64,000 bases of DNA from JBJFCE01 sp051888775. GTDB lineage: Bacteria > Bacillota > Clostridia > Lachnospirales > Lachnospiraceae. The notes below the pieces were generated by a model that saw only the letters and a program-made list of their open reading frames with translations, was not told the DNA's origin and did not search any database. Location: NCBI GenBank assembly GCA_051888775.1, contig JBJFCE010000032.1:106596-170595 (forward strand), written 5' to 3'. Shown here in pieces: positions 54,575 through 63,582 of this stretch (its first letter is position 1; each line of letters opens with the position of its first letter). The position numbers and the translations under genes were made by a program.

Positions 54575-54829
54575 AAAAATTAAAAAGTCCCCTGTAAACT
54601 TACTGTTTACAAGGGACGAAATTTCTCCGTGGTACCACCCAATTTTCCTGCCAACACAGGCTCTTTCAACGTAACGTGTCTTAAAACGGCTTACCCTACT
54701 TATGAATTTTCAGGCAGGCAGCTAGGGCGGGAAGATGATAATCTGCCTTTACTGAAGAATGCTTTCAGCCGGTGACATTCTCTCTCTGACAGGAAACAAA
54801 TTACTTTAACGCCTTCATCGCTTTTATCG
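54575..54829 (-). promoter_or_regulatory. T-box leader (tRNA-Phe sensing) of pheST
   Basis: On the minus strand the T-box sequence TGGGTGGTACCACGG is at 54627-54641. Just downstream is a terminator stem GTTTACAAGGGAC/GTCCCCTGTAAAC followed by a TTTTT run; uncharged tRNA would favour the antiterminator. A candidate specifier TTC (Phe) lies in stem I around 54754-54759. The leader runs from the promoter to about 25 bp before pheS. Confidence 0.93.
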
Positions 54830-54834
54830 TATTC

Positions 54835-54863
54835 ATTGTAAACAGGAACGAAACAAAAGTCAA
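54835..54863 (-). promoter_or_regulatory. Promoter of the pheST T-box transcript
   Basis: On the minus strand TTGACT (54858-54863) and TACAAT (54835-54840) are spaced 17 nt. Transcription should start near 54828. Confidence 0.75.
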
Positions 54864-55013
54864 GATGCAATCTGACGCAGAAGCAGTAAAATTAATACAA
54901 TCAAAAAATTTTTCAAATATCTGCAACCTTTTCAATCGAATTCATGTTATTCTATTAACAAGGTCAATATGCACAGCCTTAAACCGGCATTAACAAAAGG
55001 GGGAAATTATCTT

Positions 55014-55868
55014 ATGTCTGAAACCTATTGTGGAAAATCTTGCGACGGCTGCACTTATAAGGAACAGCTCTCCTGCGACGGCTGCAAACAGACGCAATTT
55101 ACAAACTGTACTCTTGCAAATTGCTGCAAAAAAAGAAGGTATGATTCGTGTAATACCTGTAATTACAATAAGACCTGCAGTACACTGCTGCGCGAGGGTG
55201 TTCCCGAATACCGTCTCCAACTACAGACTGCAGCTGAGGAAAAGAAAAAACTTGCCAAGCAGAAAGCACAATTGACAAGAATGTGCCTTTTCCTTTTGTT
55301 CTTGTCGTTTATTCCTTCGACATTGGCAAATCTCATGTCAAATACACACATTGTACCTGTTTTTTCGCCAATATATATATTGGGGATTATTCTGGAAATT
55401 TTATGTTCCGTTGCTTACGGTTTGATTCTGTTAAAGCTTTCGGATGGAAATGATCGCTACCATACATCCGGTATCTGTATACTTGTCGCCACAGCTGCCA
55501 ATTTTCTTGTAAAATGTATCTCTATCAGTGGTAGCACTCCGTCATGGGCTGTAATTCTGAGTCTATCATCATTTGGTCTTGCTTTATTCGGAACATATCA
55601 AGAATTTCTGGGTCATTCGGTAACAGTACGCCCTCTGGATTACCCTCTGTCAGAACAATGGCAGAAGCTTTGGAAATGGTATATTGGAAGCATTGCCGCC
55701 ATGTTCAGCAGTATTGTCATTGCCATAGGAAGTTGGGGGCTCGGTAATTTTCTGTATATCATCAGTATACTTTGCATATTGGGAGTATGTGTAATAAAAC
55801 TGGTATATCTCTATCAGTCCTCACAGTTATTTAGTGAAAATACAACACACTCAACATCTCAGTTCTAA
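55014..55868 (+). CDS. Cys-rich zinc-ribbon-like membrane protein
   Basis: 284 residues from the ATG at 55014, with GGGGGAAATT upstream; a 15-residue extension to 54969 is less supported. The first 60 residues hold a dense cysteine cluster (YCGKSCDGCTYKEQ, SCDGCKQ, CTLANCC, SCNTCNYNKTC), likely metal-binding. After that come about five membrane helices, starting with LFLLFLSFIPSTLANLM. There is no recognised family beyond this layout. It lies on the plus strand and converges with the YihY gene. Its role is unknown. Confidence 0.7.
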   Translation: MSETYCGKSCDGCTYKEQLSCDGCKQTQFTNCTLANCCKKRRYDSCNTCNYNKTCSTLLREGVPEYRLQLQTAAEEKKKLAKQKAQLTRMCLFLLFLSFIPSTLANLMSNTHIVPVFSPIYILGIILEILCSVAYGLILLKLSDGNDRYHTSGICILVATAANFLVKCISISGSTPSWAVILSLSSFGLALFGTYQEFLGHSVTVRPLDYPLSEQWQKLWKWYIGSIAAMFSSIVIAIGSWGLGNFLYIISILCILGVCVIKLVYLYQSSQLFSENTTHSTSQF

Positions 55869-55939
55869 TGCTCCTGACGTTTTTGAAAATATAGGTTCAG
55901 CAGATAAGGAGCAGTATGTGAAGAAAATATATCGTACAG

Positions 55940-56842
55940 TCATTCCTGTTTCTTGTTTCCGGCATCTGTATCCTGTTCTATGTGTGCCTTTTCCTCCTGC
56001 TCCTTCTGGTATTTCTTTCGCATCTTACGGCTGACAAAGATTAGGCTCAGAAGCGGCTGTAAAAACGCATTGATCTCGCCGCCGATCAAGAGCAGATACA
56101 TACAGAAATACAACCAGAGCATGACGATCACGATCGTCGTCATGCTGCCATACATATTAAAATTACCGAAGCGATCCACATAAATGGAAAATCCCCAGGA
56201 AAACACAGTCCAGCAGATACTGGAAAAAATCGCTCCCGGCAGTTTCATGAGCAGTTTGTTTTTCTGATTTGGAACATACGCATACAGACAAGCAAATGCC
56301 ACTACCATAAAAGACAGAATGAATACATATCGAAAAGACATTACCAGATTTACCAGATATCTTGCCTGAGGCAGTCTGCGAATCAGCGTCTGCACAATCG
56401 AATTACCAAAGACAATGACGATCATCGAAAAAATGATGACTCCAAGGACAATAATGGTATAAAAGCAGCTACGCAGGCGTAAAACAAAGTAATTTCTGGT
56501 CTCATCCACTTCCTCAACAGAATTCAAGCCGCGAAGCAGAGCCAGCATTCCTTTTGCAGCAGACCAAATAGCAAATACCGCCGATAAAGAAATCACGGCA
56601 ATGGACTTATCATACATTTCATCGATAATACTGATCGCAAGCGGATCGATATTGGACGGAAGAAGATCCGTTACGACTGTCATCAGATCCGATTCCGTAA
56701 TATGCGTATACGGCAAAATTGAAGAAACCATCATCAGCATCGGAAAAACCGACAAAAAAATAAAGAATGCCGCCGATGCCGCATGCGCACTGATATCATC
56801 TCTCTTTAATTTATCCGCAAAGCTGCGAAACAATCGAACCAT
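55940..56842 (-). CDS. YihY/BrkB-family membrane protein
   Basis: 300 residues with about six membrane helices; begins MVRLFRSFADKLKRDDISAHAASAAFF, with the family's conserved region near the N-terminus. GAGGTTATCGG precedes the ATG. The family was once wrongly called RNase BN; its function is unresolved. It lies 42 bp downstream of the SpoIID-type gene and may share its transcript. The C-terminus ends in a charged tail. Confidence 0.9.
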   Translation of the reverse strand: MVRLFRSFADKLKRDDISAHAASAAFFIFLSVFPMLMMVSSILPYTHITESDLMTVVTDLLPSNIDPLAISIIDEMYDKSIAVISLSAVFAIWSAAKGMLALLRGLNSVEEVDETRNYFVLRLRSCFYTIIVLGVIIFSMIVIVFGNSIVQTLIRRLPQARYLVNLVMSFRYVFILSFMVVAFACLYAYVPNQKNKLLMKLPGAIFSSICWTVFSWGFSIYVDRFGNFNMYGSMTTIVIVMLWLYFCMYLLLIGGEINAFLQPLLSLIFVSRKMRKKYQKEQEEKAHIEQDTDAGNKKQE

Positions 56843-56884
56843 ATCCGATAACCTCTTTTTCTTTCATATCTATAGAACTTGCTT

Positions 56885-58417
56885 TTATTCTTCCAAGCGC
56901 ATAAGTTCTGTCCCCGTATAAAAATACGCAAGGATCTGTCGAAAATCCATACCGTACTTTGCCATCTCATTTGCTCCGTTCTGGGAGAGACCGACGCCAT
57001 GCCCATACCCTCCGCCAACTATAGAATATCCGATATTTCCCTCTTTGTAAAGAATCGGTTGTAACACAAAAAATCCACTGGGCAGGATTGTCATCATCGT
57101 CTGTACGCTGCCATCCTGCCTTGTCACCCGAGTCTCATTTGTACATAAAAGATAACGGATATTATATTCTCCATAAATAAGATACGTGCATTCCGGTCCG
57201 GTCACTCTCAAAGCGGTGGCACTTCCTCCCGCGTTTCGCGCTTCTATCATAAGCTCTGTGACCATACTGAGCTTCTCCGGTGCTTCTTCTACCAATACTC
57301 CGTTTCGGTATTTCTGTATCGTTTCCGGTTTTACCCGGTAACGCTCCGTCATACGTTCATACAGCAATTCCGTATCTGCATGCTCCACGGTACAACTCCA
57401 GCGATACCAAGGCAATGCTTCTTCATAATCACTGTGTGGCTGTTCCAGATAAGCAAGTAACTGTTCCCCCTCAGGATCATTGCTGAAATCCATCTCGGTA
57501 TGTGATTCATTTAACGCAGTCGCTGTCAGATACGGATAATCCTCTTTTGCATAATCCGGCCATGTTGTAACATCCGCAGATAACCCGCATGAGGTGGAAT
57601 AATAAAATGTTGTTGCCAAAGTACCGTTATAGGTCAACAGAATCCCGTTTGTCTCATCGACTGCCCGGTTCGTTTCTTCCTGTTCCGGCAGATTCATATA
57701 TACCTGACAGGATGTGCTGTCATCCAGCGCCGCATGATACCCGGGATATTTTTCATGCTCCAAATACCTGCAGGCAAAGGTTCTGGCACAGACTGCCTGT
57801 GCTTTTAAAGCCTCCGCCTCATAGGATGCCGGCATCTCACTCGGAAGCACACCATACAAATATTCTTCAAAAGGCAGCTCATTTACAATTACCAGTCCTT
57901 CTTCTTCCGGATACAGATAAAAGCATCCGCGATAGACCGGATATCCCATAGTGCGTGCAATGGAACATTGCTCTATTTTGCTGCCATCATCCTCACGTTT
58001 CAGACAATAACAATTCTCCTGCTGTTCTAAATAATATCCACCATTACGGCACAGCTCCTGCACATGTGCAAAATCCTCAGCCAATATCTCCGGGCTCAGA
58101 ATGATCACTCCGTTTTCGCTTTTCAAAGACAGGCTCTCATGATACATGGACTGATAATCACTGCTATATAAAAGCACGCCAATGTTTGTATGATTCAGAT
58201 CAAGTCTTGCTATATCACTGCCTGACTCTGCCTGTGCATATCCGCTTCGCTCACTTTCCGTTTTATCCTGCACATTTCCGGATTCATCCGATAAGGACAG
58301 AACAAATTTTTCTTTCTTCCCTGTTATCCACATCACAGTCATAAGCAATGCTATCCCTGCAACAACTGCCCACAAAACAAGCTTTCCTATGTAAGAAGAA
58401 TTCTTTTTCTTCCTCAT
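56885..58417 (-). CDS. SpoIID/LytB domain protein
   Basis: 510 residues from the ATG at 58417 with GGGAGGCGCA upstream; the longer in-frame reading overlaps a structured RNA and terminator. One N-terminal membrane helix (IGKLVLWAVVAGIALLMTVM) is followed by an unassigned region (45-190) and a SpoIID domain with the hallmark EEYLYGVLPSEMP and AEALKAQAVCARTF and a C-terminal GYGHGVGLSQNGA. SpoIID cleaves denuded glycan strands during engulfment. Other sporulation genes are not nearby, so a vegetative cell-wall role is possible. Confidence 0.88.
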   Translation of the reverse strand: MRKKKNSSYIGKLVLWAVVAGIALLMTVMWITGKKEKFVLSLSDESGNVQDKTESERSGYAQAESGSDIARLDLNHTNIGVLLYSSDYQSMYHESLSLKSENGVIILSPEILAEDFAHVQELCRNGGYYLEQQENCYCLKREDDGSKIEQCSIARTMGYPVYRGCFYLYPEEEGLVIVNELPFEEYLYGVLPSEMPASYEAEALKAQAVCARTFACRYLEHEKYPGYHAALDDSTSCQVYMNLPEQEETNRAVDETNGILLTYNGTLATTFYYSTSCGLSADVTTWPDYAKEDYPYLTATALNESHTEMDFSNDPEGEQLLAYLEQPHSDYEEALPWYRWSCTVEHADTELLYERMTERYRVKPETIQKYRNGVLVEEAPEKLSMVTELMIEARNAGGSATALRVTGPECTYLIYGEYNIRYLLCTNETRVTRQDGSVQTMMTILPSGFFVLQPILYKEGNIGYSIVGGGYGHGVGLSQNGANEMAKYGMDFRQILAYFYTGTELMRLEE

Positions 58418-58446
58418 TGCGCCTCCCGAATCCTCAATACCGTAAA

Positions 58447-58694
58447 GAAAAAAGCAGCCAAGATATGGCTGCTTTTTCTTTCGTAGCGTTTTACCGCTAA
58501 ATAATCGCCGAAATGCCGGCTCCCATCTTTTGACTCCTAGCTCACGCCAGGTGGGTAACCGCAATCAGGACTTCTGCCTTCCACTGCTTAGCGGCTTGCA
58601 CCGCCGGAGGCCTGACATCCGTCTGACAATGTAGGAATCCCTTTTAAAGTAACTGTAGGTTCAAAACAATAGGAGTTATCGCACATTTCAGGTT
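58447..58694 (-). ncRNA. Structured small RNA, 6S RNA-like candidate
   Basis: A clear sigma-A promoter is followed by about 250 nt without a coding frame and a strong intrinsic terminator. ACTCCTA (58670-58676, read on the minus strand) pairs with TAGGAGT (58533-58539), closing a long imperfect hairpin of about 145 nt with an inner GCGG-TGCAA-GCCGC stem. Two short hairpins and the terminator come next. Size, unbranched fold and lack of a following ATG suggest 6S RNA (ssrS), which mimics an open promoter for RNA polymerase. I cannot rule out a leader RNA of the SpoIID gene that lies 30 bp further. Confidence 0.55.
58451..58476 (-). terminator. Terminator of the structured RNA
   Basis: AAAGCAGCCA and TGGCTGCTTT form a stem around AGATA; the minus strand continues into TTTTTTCTTT. 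It lies about 35 bp upstream of the SpoIID-type start. Confidence 0.9.
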
Positions 58695-58700
58695 ACTTAT

Positions 58701-58729
58701 ATTATACGCAAAACATATGATAAAATCAA
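58701..58729 (-). promoter_or_regulatory. Promoter of the structured RNA
   Basis: On the minus strand TTGATT (58724-58729) and a perfect TATAAT (58701-58706) are spaced 17 nt, giving a start near 58694. Confidence 0.8.
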
Positions 58730-58803
58730 CAGATTCCGTAAGGAAAGCATGACAATTTATGGAAATGCAAATTCCTTCATATCCCCTCAATATTTTACAA
58801 AAT

Positions 58804-59499
58804 CTATTTTGTCTCTTTACATAGTCTATTACGATAATCCAATAAATTTTCTATCATTTCGACCTTTGCAAATGTTACTTGTCTATCAACTTCAATCGTG
58901 TTTTTTAACTCCGCTATGTTCTCTTTTAATTCTTCTTCAATTTCTACCAGCATTTCATTTGAAACCGGATCACTATACTTGAATTTTTCAACCAGCTTTA
59001 CTAATTTTGTCTTTAGTTCCTCATCTGTACACCGATCCGCTATACTCTCCATGCTTAGTCTGAAAATGACCATGGAACTTATTTTTTTCTTCGACTCAAT
59101 TTCCTGTTCTTCGATTACATCTCTTGCATTGTCAGTGGCAATGATACCAATTGCAGCGCATCCAATCAAAATTGTAGAAATCACAACAACAATCCAAATA
59201 GGGACACTGAAAAAACATCCAAGCACACATACCAGAACACTAAACAAAATTTGGATAATGGCATATAAATATCCTATCCGAAAAATAGGATATCCATAGA
59301 TTCCGGATGCCGGCAATTTCTTACCGCCTCTAAATGCTAAGAAGGTCACCATAAGACTAACAACAATAGCAATCCAAGAAAAAATCAATGCAGTCCATGA
59401 TGATGCAATCTTCTTAAATGGAATCATCAGAAAAAGCATATTATAAAGTACAAAAAGAATCACATAAATCATAATAATTGATTTTTGTTTTTTACTCAT
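58804..59499 (-). CDS. Membrane protein with C-terminal coiled coil, SPFH/TIR operon
   Basis: 231 residues from the ATG at 59499, with AGAGGTG before it; the upstream GTG (59508) overlaps that site. It overlaps the end of the SPFH gene by 8 bp, so the two are coupled. About four membrane helices (IIMIYVILFVLYNMLF, LIFSWIAIVVSLMVTFL, IGYLYAIIQILFSVLVCVL, VVISTILIGCAAIGII) come first, followed by a charged helical cytoplasmic tail (about 130-231). There is no known family. Position suggests it anchors or gates the product of the two upstream genes. Confidence 0.8.
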   Translation of the reverse strand: MSKKQKSIIMIYVILFVLYNMLFLMIPFKKIASSWTALIFSWIAIVVSLMVTFLAFRGGKKLPASGIYGYPIFRIGYLYAIIQILFSVLVCVLGCFFSVPIWIVVVISTILIGCAAIGIIATDNARDVIEEQEIESKKKISSMVIFRLSMESIADRCTDEELKTKLVKLVEKFKYSDPVSNEMLVEIEEELKENIAELKNTIEVDRQVTFAKVEMIENLLDYRNRLCKETK

Positions 59500-61339
59500 G
59501 TAATTCACCTCTTCTTTCCCCGCATTCAGGACAGAACTTGCTGGTAATCTGCTTCATCCCGCAACGCGGACAATTCCATACTTCATCCTGCTTTTCCTCT
59601 GTCTGCCTGATCTCCGGTCTTTTCGAACCGCAGTCCGGACAAAATTTACTCATTATACCAGTTCTGCCACAATTACAATTCCAACTGAGAATACCGTTTT
59701 TTTCTTGAGAGGTGTTTCCTGCGATCACATTTCCAAATTCGGAACCAATATCAGACGCATGTGTTATAATCGGATTTAATGCCTCTTTGGTCAAATTCAC
59801 TACACCTCCTACCGTACCCAGTGTAACACCCAGACTTGCAATATCTCCTAAAATACTTCCTGCATTTCCCGTGCCTCCACCTACGCTGTTTCCGGTAATA
59901 CCATTTTGCATTGCTTCCATTCCAACCTGACGCGTAGTTTCCTGTTGATAGGTATATCCCTTTGCCTTCATTTCTTCAGCTTCGGCCAAAGCTTGTCTGC
60001 GATATCCCTCTGCCTGTGCAAATGACTGCATCTTATATGCTTCCGCTTCGGCTTCTGCCTTCATTTTTAGAGTTTCAGCATCTCCTTGCGCTTCAACAAT
60101 TTTCAGTTGCTTTTCAGATTCTTTTTCAATCAGCTTTACTTGCGCTACGCCCTGTGCCTCAACCAACTTTCTTCCAATCTCTGCCTCTGCTTCTGCTTTC
60201 AATACTTCCTGATTGCGTACTTTCAGCGTCTGTATGCCAAATAACTTTTTATATTCCGCAAAATTCTTATCCTCACGTTCATCCGGTAAAACAACCGTTG
60301 TTATAAAAAATTCCGGCAAAAACAGACCATATTCACTCAAAGTCTTGTTAATGGTATCCTTAAGTTTTTCGGACAAAATATCTAAATAAAGATCAATCTC
60401 AAGAATACTGATATTTTGTTCTTTTATTGCCCTTGCAAGATTTGATTTTACATTATTAACAATCAGAGATTTAAACTTACCGATTTCCGCATATTTTCCT
60501 TCTTCTTTTTCTCCTCCTACAATATCACTTTGAAGGAATTCCCGTGTTGTACCGACTAATTTTAACAATAGCTTTCTGGAATCAATTACCTGAATATTAA
60601 ATGTTCCACTCGCACCCACTTCTACATAAAATCCTGATGCAGGGTCAAATAACCTAATACGGCTGTCTGTCCCCCATTTTACCCCCATCTGTGTTGTCAG
60701 GTTAATAAAATATATTTCTGAATGAAATACTTCATCCGTATTGGTAGGAAGTTTGTACAAATTTTCAAGGATCGGCAGATTCTGCGTGGAAAGTGTATAA
60801 CGCCCGGATCCAAACAAGTCTAACGCCTTGCCATCTTTGAAAAAAATAGCCTCTTGCGATTCATGCACGATAAGCTGAGTCCCTAAATTAAAATCTTCGA
60901 TAGGATGCTTCCATACAAAAACATCATTATTTCCTTCATATTTAATTACACTTGCCAATCCCTGATTTTTTGCGTTTTCTTTCGCAATCTGATTTTGAAC
61001 ATCAATCTCAGTTTCACATAGAACACAAGTTACTGACTCCGCATTCTTATCAACCGTGATTCGAAAACTGCATGACGGACACGTGATTTCTGTCTTATTC
61101 ATCATGCTTTCTATCGTATTAATCTTTTCATGACATATCGGACAAAGTGCTTTATCACCTTTTGATCGATCATATACTACAGTATTTCCACAATGCGGAC
61201 ATTCCTTGGACATCAGCAAATTTGCCTTTATGTTTATAATATTACCGCAACTACACTGAATTTTCTTTTTTGCAAAAATACCTGTCGAAGCTTCTACATG
61301 ACTACCACAACTTGGGCATTCCATAATAAATTTTGCCAT
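59492..61339 (-). CDS. SPFH-domain protein with N- and C-terminal zinc ribbons
   Basis: 615 residues from the ATG at 61339, with GAGGAGAAAAAAT upstream. The N-terminal 120 residues hold several CxxC zinc ribbons (CPSCGSH, CSCGNI, CPHCGNT, CPICHEK, CPSCSF, CVLCET). The central SPFH/band-7 domain (about 135-390, VFVWKHPIEDFNLGTQLIVHE) is followed by a long Ala/Glu-rich helix (KAEAEAEIGRKLVEAQGVA and repeats), a Gly-rich segment, and two C-terminal zinc ribbons (WNCNCGRTG...CPDCG and WNCPRCGMK...CPECG). It resembles Bacillus YdjI-type and 'virion core' proteins, and should form membrane-linked oligomers. It is the middle gene of the operon. Confidence 0.88.
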   Translation of the reverse strand: MAKFIMECPSCGSHVEASTGIFAKKKIQCSCGNIINIKANLLMSKECPHCGNTVVYDRSKGDKALCPICHEKINTIESMMNKTEITCPSCSFRITVDKNAESVTCVLCETEIDVQNQIAKENAKNQGLASVIKYEGNNDVFVWKHPIEDFNLGTQLIVHESQEAIFFKDGKALDLFGSGRYTLSTQNLPILENLYKLPTNTDEVFHSEIYFINLTTQMGVKWGTDSRIRLFDPASGFYVEVGASGTFNIQVIDSRKLLLKLVGTTREFLQSDIVGGEKEEGKYAEIGKFKSLIVNNVKSNLARAIKEQNISILEIDLYLDILSEKLKDTINKTLSEYGLFLPEFFITTVVLPDEREDKNFAEYKKLFGIQTLKVRNQEVLKAEAEAEIGRKLVEAQGVAQVKLIEKESEKQLKIVEAQGDAETLKMKAEAEAEAYKMQSFAQAEGYRRQALAEAEEMKAKGYTYQQETTRQVGMEAMQNGITGNSVGGGTGNAGSILGDIASLGVTLGTVGGVVNLTKEALNPIITHASDIGSEFGNVIAGNTSQEKNGILSWNCNCGRTGIMSKFCPDCGSKRPEIRQTEEKQDEVWNCPRCGMKQITSKFCPECGERRGELHE

Positions 61340-61374
61340 ATTTTTTCTCCTCTGTATATCTAGTATATGATTTA

Positions 61375-63429
61375 TCAATTTTCTAAACAATCAAGTACTT
61401 TTAATTCCTGTTCTTTTAGCTCTTTAATTTGAATTTCTATGTCTTGTAGTTTTTTCCCAAAGTTTTGAATTTCTAAAGACTCTGACACTTCTTTCTTTCT
61501 CAAAGAATCATATATTCTCTGAAAATTATCTACATCGTTTTTTGCATCAAGTTTTCGATGCATAAGAATATCCATTTCTTTTTCCAACTGCTGTATGTCA
61601 ATAAATCCAACCTTTAGAAACTCATCATGCTCTTTCTTATATGTGTTATAAGCTAAATTTGTAGATATTGCCAAAAGAAATGATATAAAAGTAGCAATGC
61701 AAAATACATTGCTACCAGTGCCAAAAAGTCCAACAACCATCAAAGCACAAATAATCCACATCCCTATACAGATCACCTGTGTACTTTCCTTGTGATATAC
61801 CATTTTCCCAAACTTCTTTCTTTGGTAACCTAATATATTCCCTTTTTCTAGCATTTCGTTTTCTACTTCTCTATATCTTTTTTGTGCTTTATATAGTTTT
61901 TTGTCTATCTCTTCTTTTTTCTTCTTTGTATTTACTTGTCTATCTTGAATCTCTTTTCTTACGCAATCAGCCTCCTCTTCTTTATCTGAAATTTCACTTC
62001 GTATATCCAATAACTGTTTTTTATTTGCTAAATATTCCTTTTGTAATATTTGTGCCTTTGATAACAATTTCTCCCATCGTGAATTATCTTCTTCTCCTTG
62101 AAATTCACTAATAATTCTAAAAACATCATTCTGTTCTATTATCTTCTTATTCAGTTCATGAAGCACCTCATTATATGCTTCTTCTTTATTTTTATCAGCA
62201 ATTGCCTCCAATTTCCTTTTATACTCATCATCAGCATATTTTAAAGCATTTGAAAACAAGAAATTCTTTCTTAAATTATTTTTAACCTCATAGATCGCAT
62301 CCTGATTCAGAAGAAATTTATTTTCATGATACTTTTCATATAATTGAATTTGAAGTTTTGCAATATAAACCCTTGCTTCATCAATTTTAATATCAAGAAC
62401 CTTTTCACAGTATGCTTTTGCTTTTCCGATATCTCCTTCTTCCAGAAATGCCTCTATCCGCCGTATCAAATTCTGAACATTGTTAGCTTCTATCGGTACT
62501 ACTTTGGTATTTTCTCCGCCATTGCTTTCTTTCATTTTTTGCTTCAATAACTTATCAATTCCATGCAAAAGATCCTGCATAAAGCCAATCTTCCCCATAT
62601 CCTGGGCTTGTAAATGCAGCAATTCATCCGGCAAATCATACGGATCCATATCACGATATGCCGGAATCAAAACTTTATCCGGATTTTTTTTCATCATTCC
62701 CAAAAATCGGAACCATTCATTTCGAACCCATACTGCATTAAAATATTCTTTCTTTGTACCGACTGCTATCATCACCTTGGCAGAATTAAGTGCTGCAAAA
62801 ATATACGGCTCATACGCCGTACCAATCTTGTCTTCCAATGAAATTCGTGCAAAAAACACACGATATCCTTCTTTTGTTAATTGCTGGTATAAATCCTGCG
62901 CTAATACACTATCATATGTTCTCCTTCCGGAATCATCAGATTCTTTATAACAAATAAAAATATCATAGGGATCTTCCTTACCGGAAATACGCATAATTTC
63001 TTTTTGAATTTCTTCGATCTTCTCCGCTTCTTCCTTATAAATTGGTGCCGTAACTACAGAAGCATACTGAATCGCCGCCTTATAATCTTCATCTGCCAAT
63101 ACTGAAGTACTCAATGTTCTGTTACAAGTCGGAAGCCATTTATGCGTTGCAGGATCTTCCACATATTCCACACCATATTTGCATAGAATTAATGACCAAT
63201 ATGCTTCCGCATCCGTAGGATCTTCATTCAAAATTGTTTCATATATTCCCATTGCCTTATCATATTCATTATTTCTTCTAAAATGATTCGCACGATCAAA
63301 CATATTGATTCTTTTTTCATCATCCATCTTCGGCAACGTCTGCTTTGTTCCACAATATTGACAAACAGTTATATTTTCCTGTTCACCTATCTCTAATTCG
63401 CCTCCACAAATTTTGCATTTAAAAATCAT
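61375..63429 (-). CDS. Zinc ribbon - TPR-like - TIR domain - membrane - coiled-coil protein
   Basis: 684 residues from the ATG at 63429, with GGAGGGGACT upstream. A zinc ribbon (C5, C8, C23, C26) and a helical TPR-like part (36-120) precede a TIR domain (about 153-285: PYDIFICYKESDD, FFARISLEDKIG, W234 and E238 in VWVRNEWFRFLG, the WxxxE expected of NADase TIRs). A long helical/coiled segment follows, then two membrane helices (about VICIGMWIICALMVVGLF and VFCIATFISFLLAISTNLAY), and a C-terminal coiled coil. It is first in the operon, 35 bp before the SPFH gene, and transcribed from the operator-controlled promoter. TIR activity is inferred, not shown. Confidence 0.88.
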   Translation of the reverse strand: MIFKCKICGGELEIGEQENITVCQYCGTKQTLPKMDDEKRINMFDRANHFRRNNEYDKAMGIYETILNEDPTDAEAYWSLILCKYGVEYVEDPATHKWLPTCNRTLSTSVLADEDYKAAIQYASVVTAPIYKEEAEKIEEIQKEIMRISGKEDPYDIFICYKESDDSGRRTYDSVLAQDLYQQLTKEGYRVFFARISLEDKIGTAYEPYIFAALNSAKVMIAVGTKKEYFNAVWVRNEWFRFLGMMKKNPDKVLIPAYRDMDPYDLPDELLHLQAQDMGKIGFMQDLLHGIDKLLKQKMKESNGGENTKVVPIEANNVQNLIRRIEAFLEEGDIGKAKAYCEKVLDIKIDEARVYIAKLQIQLYEKYHENKFLLNQDAIYEVKNNLRKNFLFSNALKYADDEYKRKLEAIADKNKEEAYNEVLHELNKKIIEQNDVFRIISEFQGEEDNSRWEKLLSKAQILQKEYLANKKQLLDIRSEISDKEEEADCVRKEIQDRQVNTKKKKEEIDKKLYKAQKRYREVENEMLEKGNILGYQRKKFGKMVYHKESTQVICIGMWIICALMVVGLFGTGSNVFCIATFISFLLAISTNLAYNTYKKEHDEFLKVGFIDIQQLEKEMDILMHRKLDAKNDVDNFQRIYDSLRKKEVSESLEIQNFGKKLQDIEIQIKELKEQELKVLDCLEN

Positions 63430-63482
63430 AGTCCCCTCCACTTTATGAATAATTTATCTATAAATGTACAAGTTTTAACTAT

Positions 63483-63511
63483 ATTATATCTTCTTTAAGC
63501 ATAGTTTTCAA
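63483..63511 (-). promoter_or_regulatory. Promoter of the TIR-SPFH operon
   Basis: On the minus strand TTGAAA (63506-63511) and TATAAT (63483-63488) are separated by 17 nt. The -35 box lies inside the inverted repeat at 63493-63520, so bound repressor would block it. Confidence 0.8.
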
Positions 63512-63520
63512 TGCTTAAAG
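63493..63520. promoter_or_regulatory. Probable operator of the XRE regulator
   Basis: CTTTAAGCAT and ATGCTTAAAG form a perfect 10-bp inverted repeat around AGTTTTCA. A further related half-site, CCTAAAGCAAT, is at 63536-63546. It sits between the divergent XRE gene and the TIR operon and over the operon's -35 box. Confidence 0.7.
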
Positions 63521-63582
63521 CATATTTTCATTGTCCTAAAGCAATATGGAATTGATTAAAATATAAATGGAGGAATTGGTAT

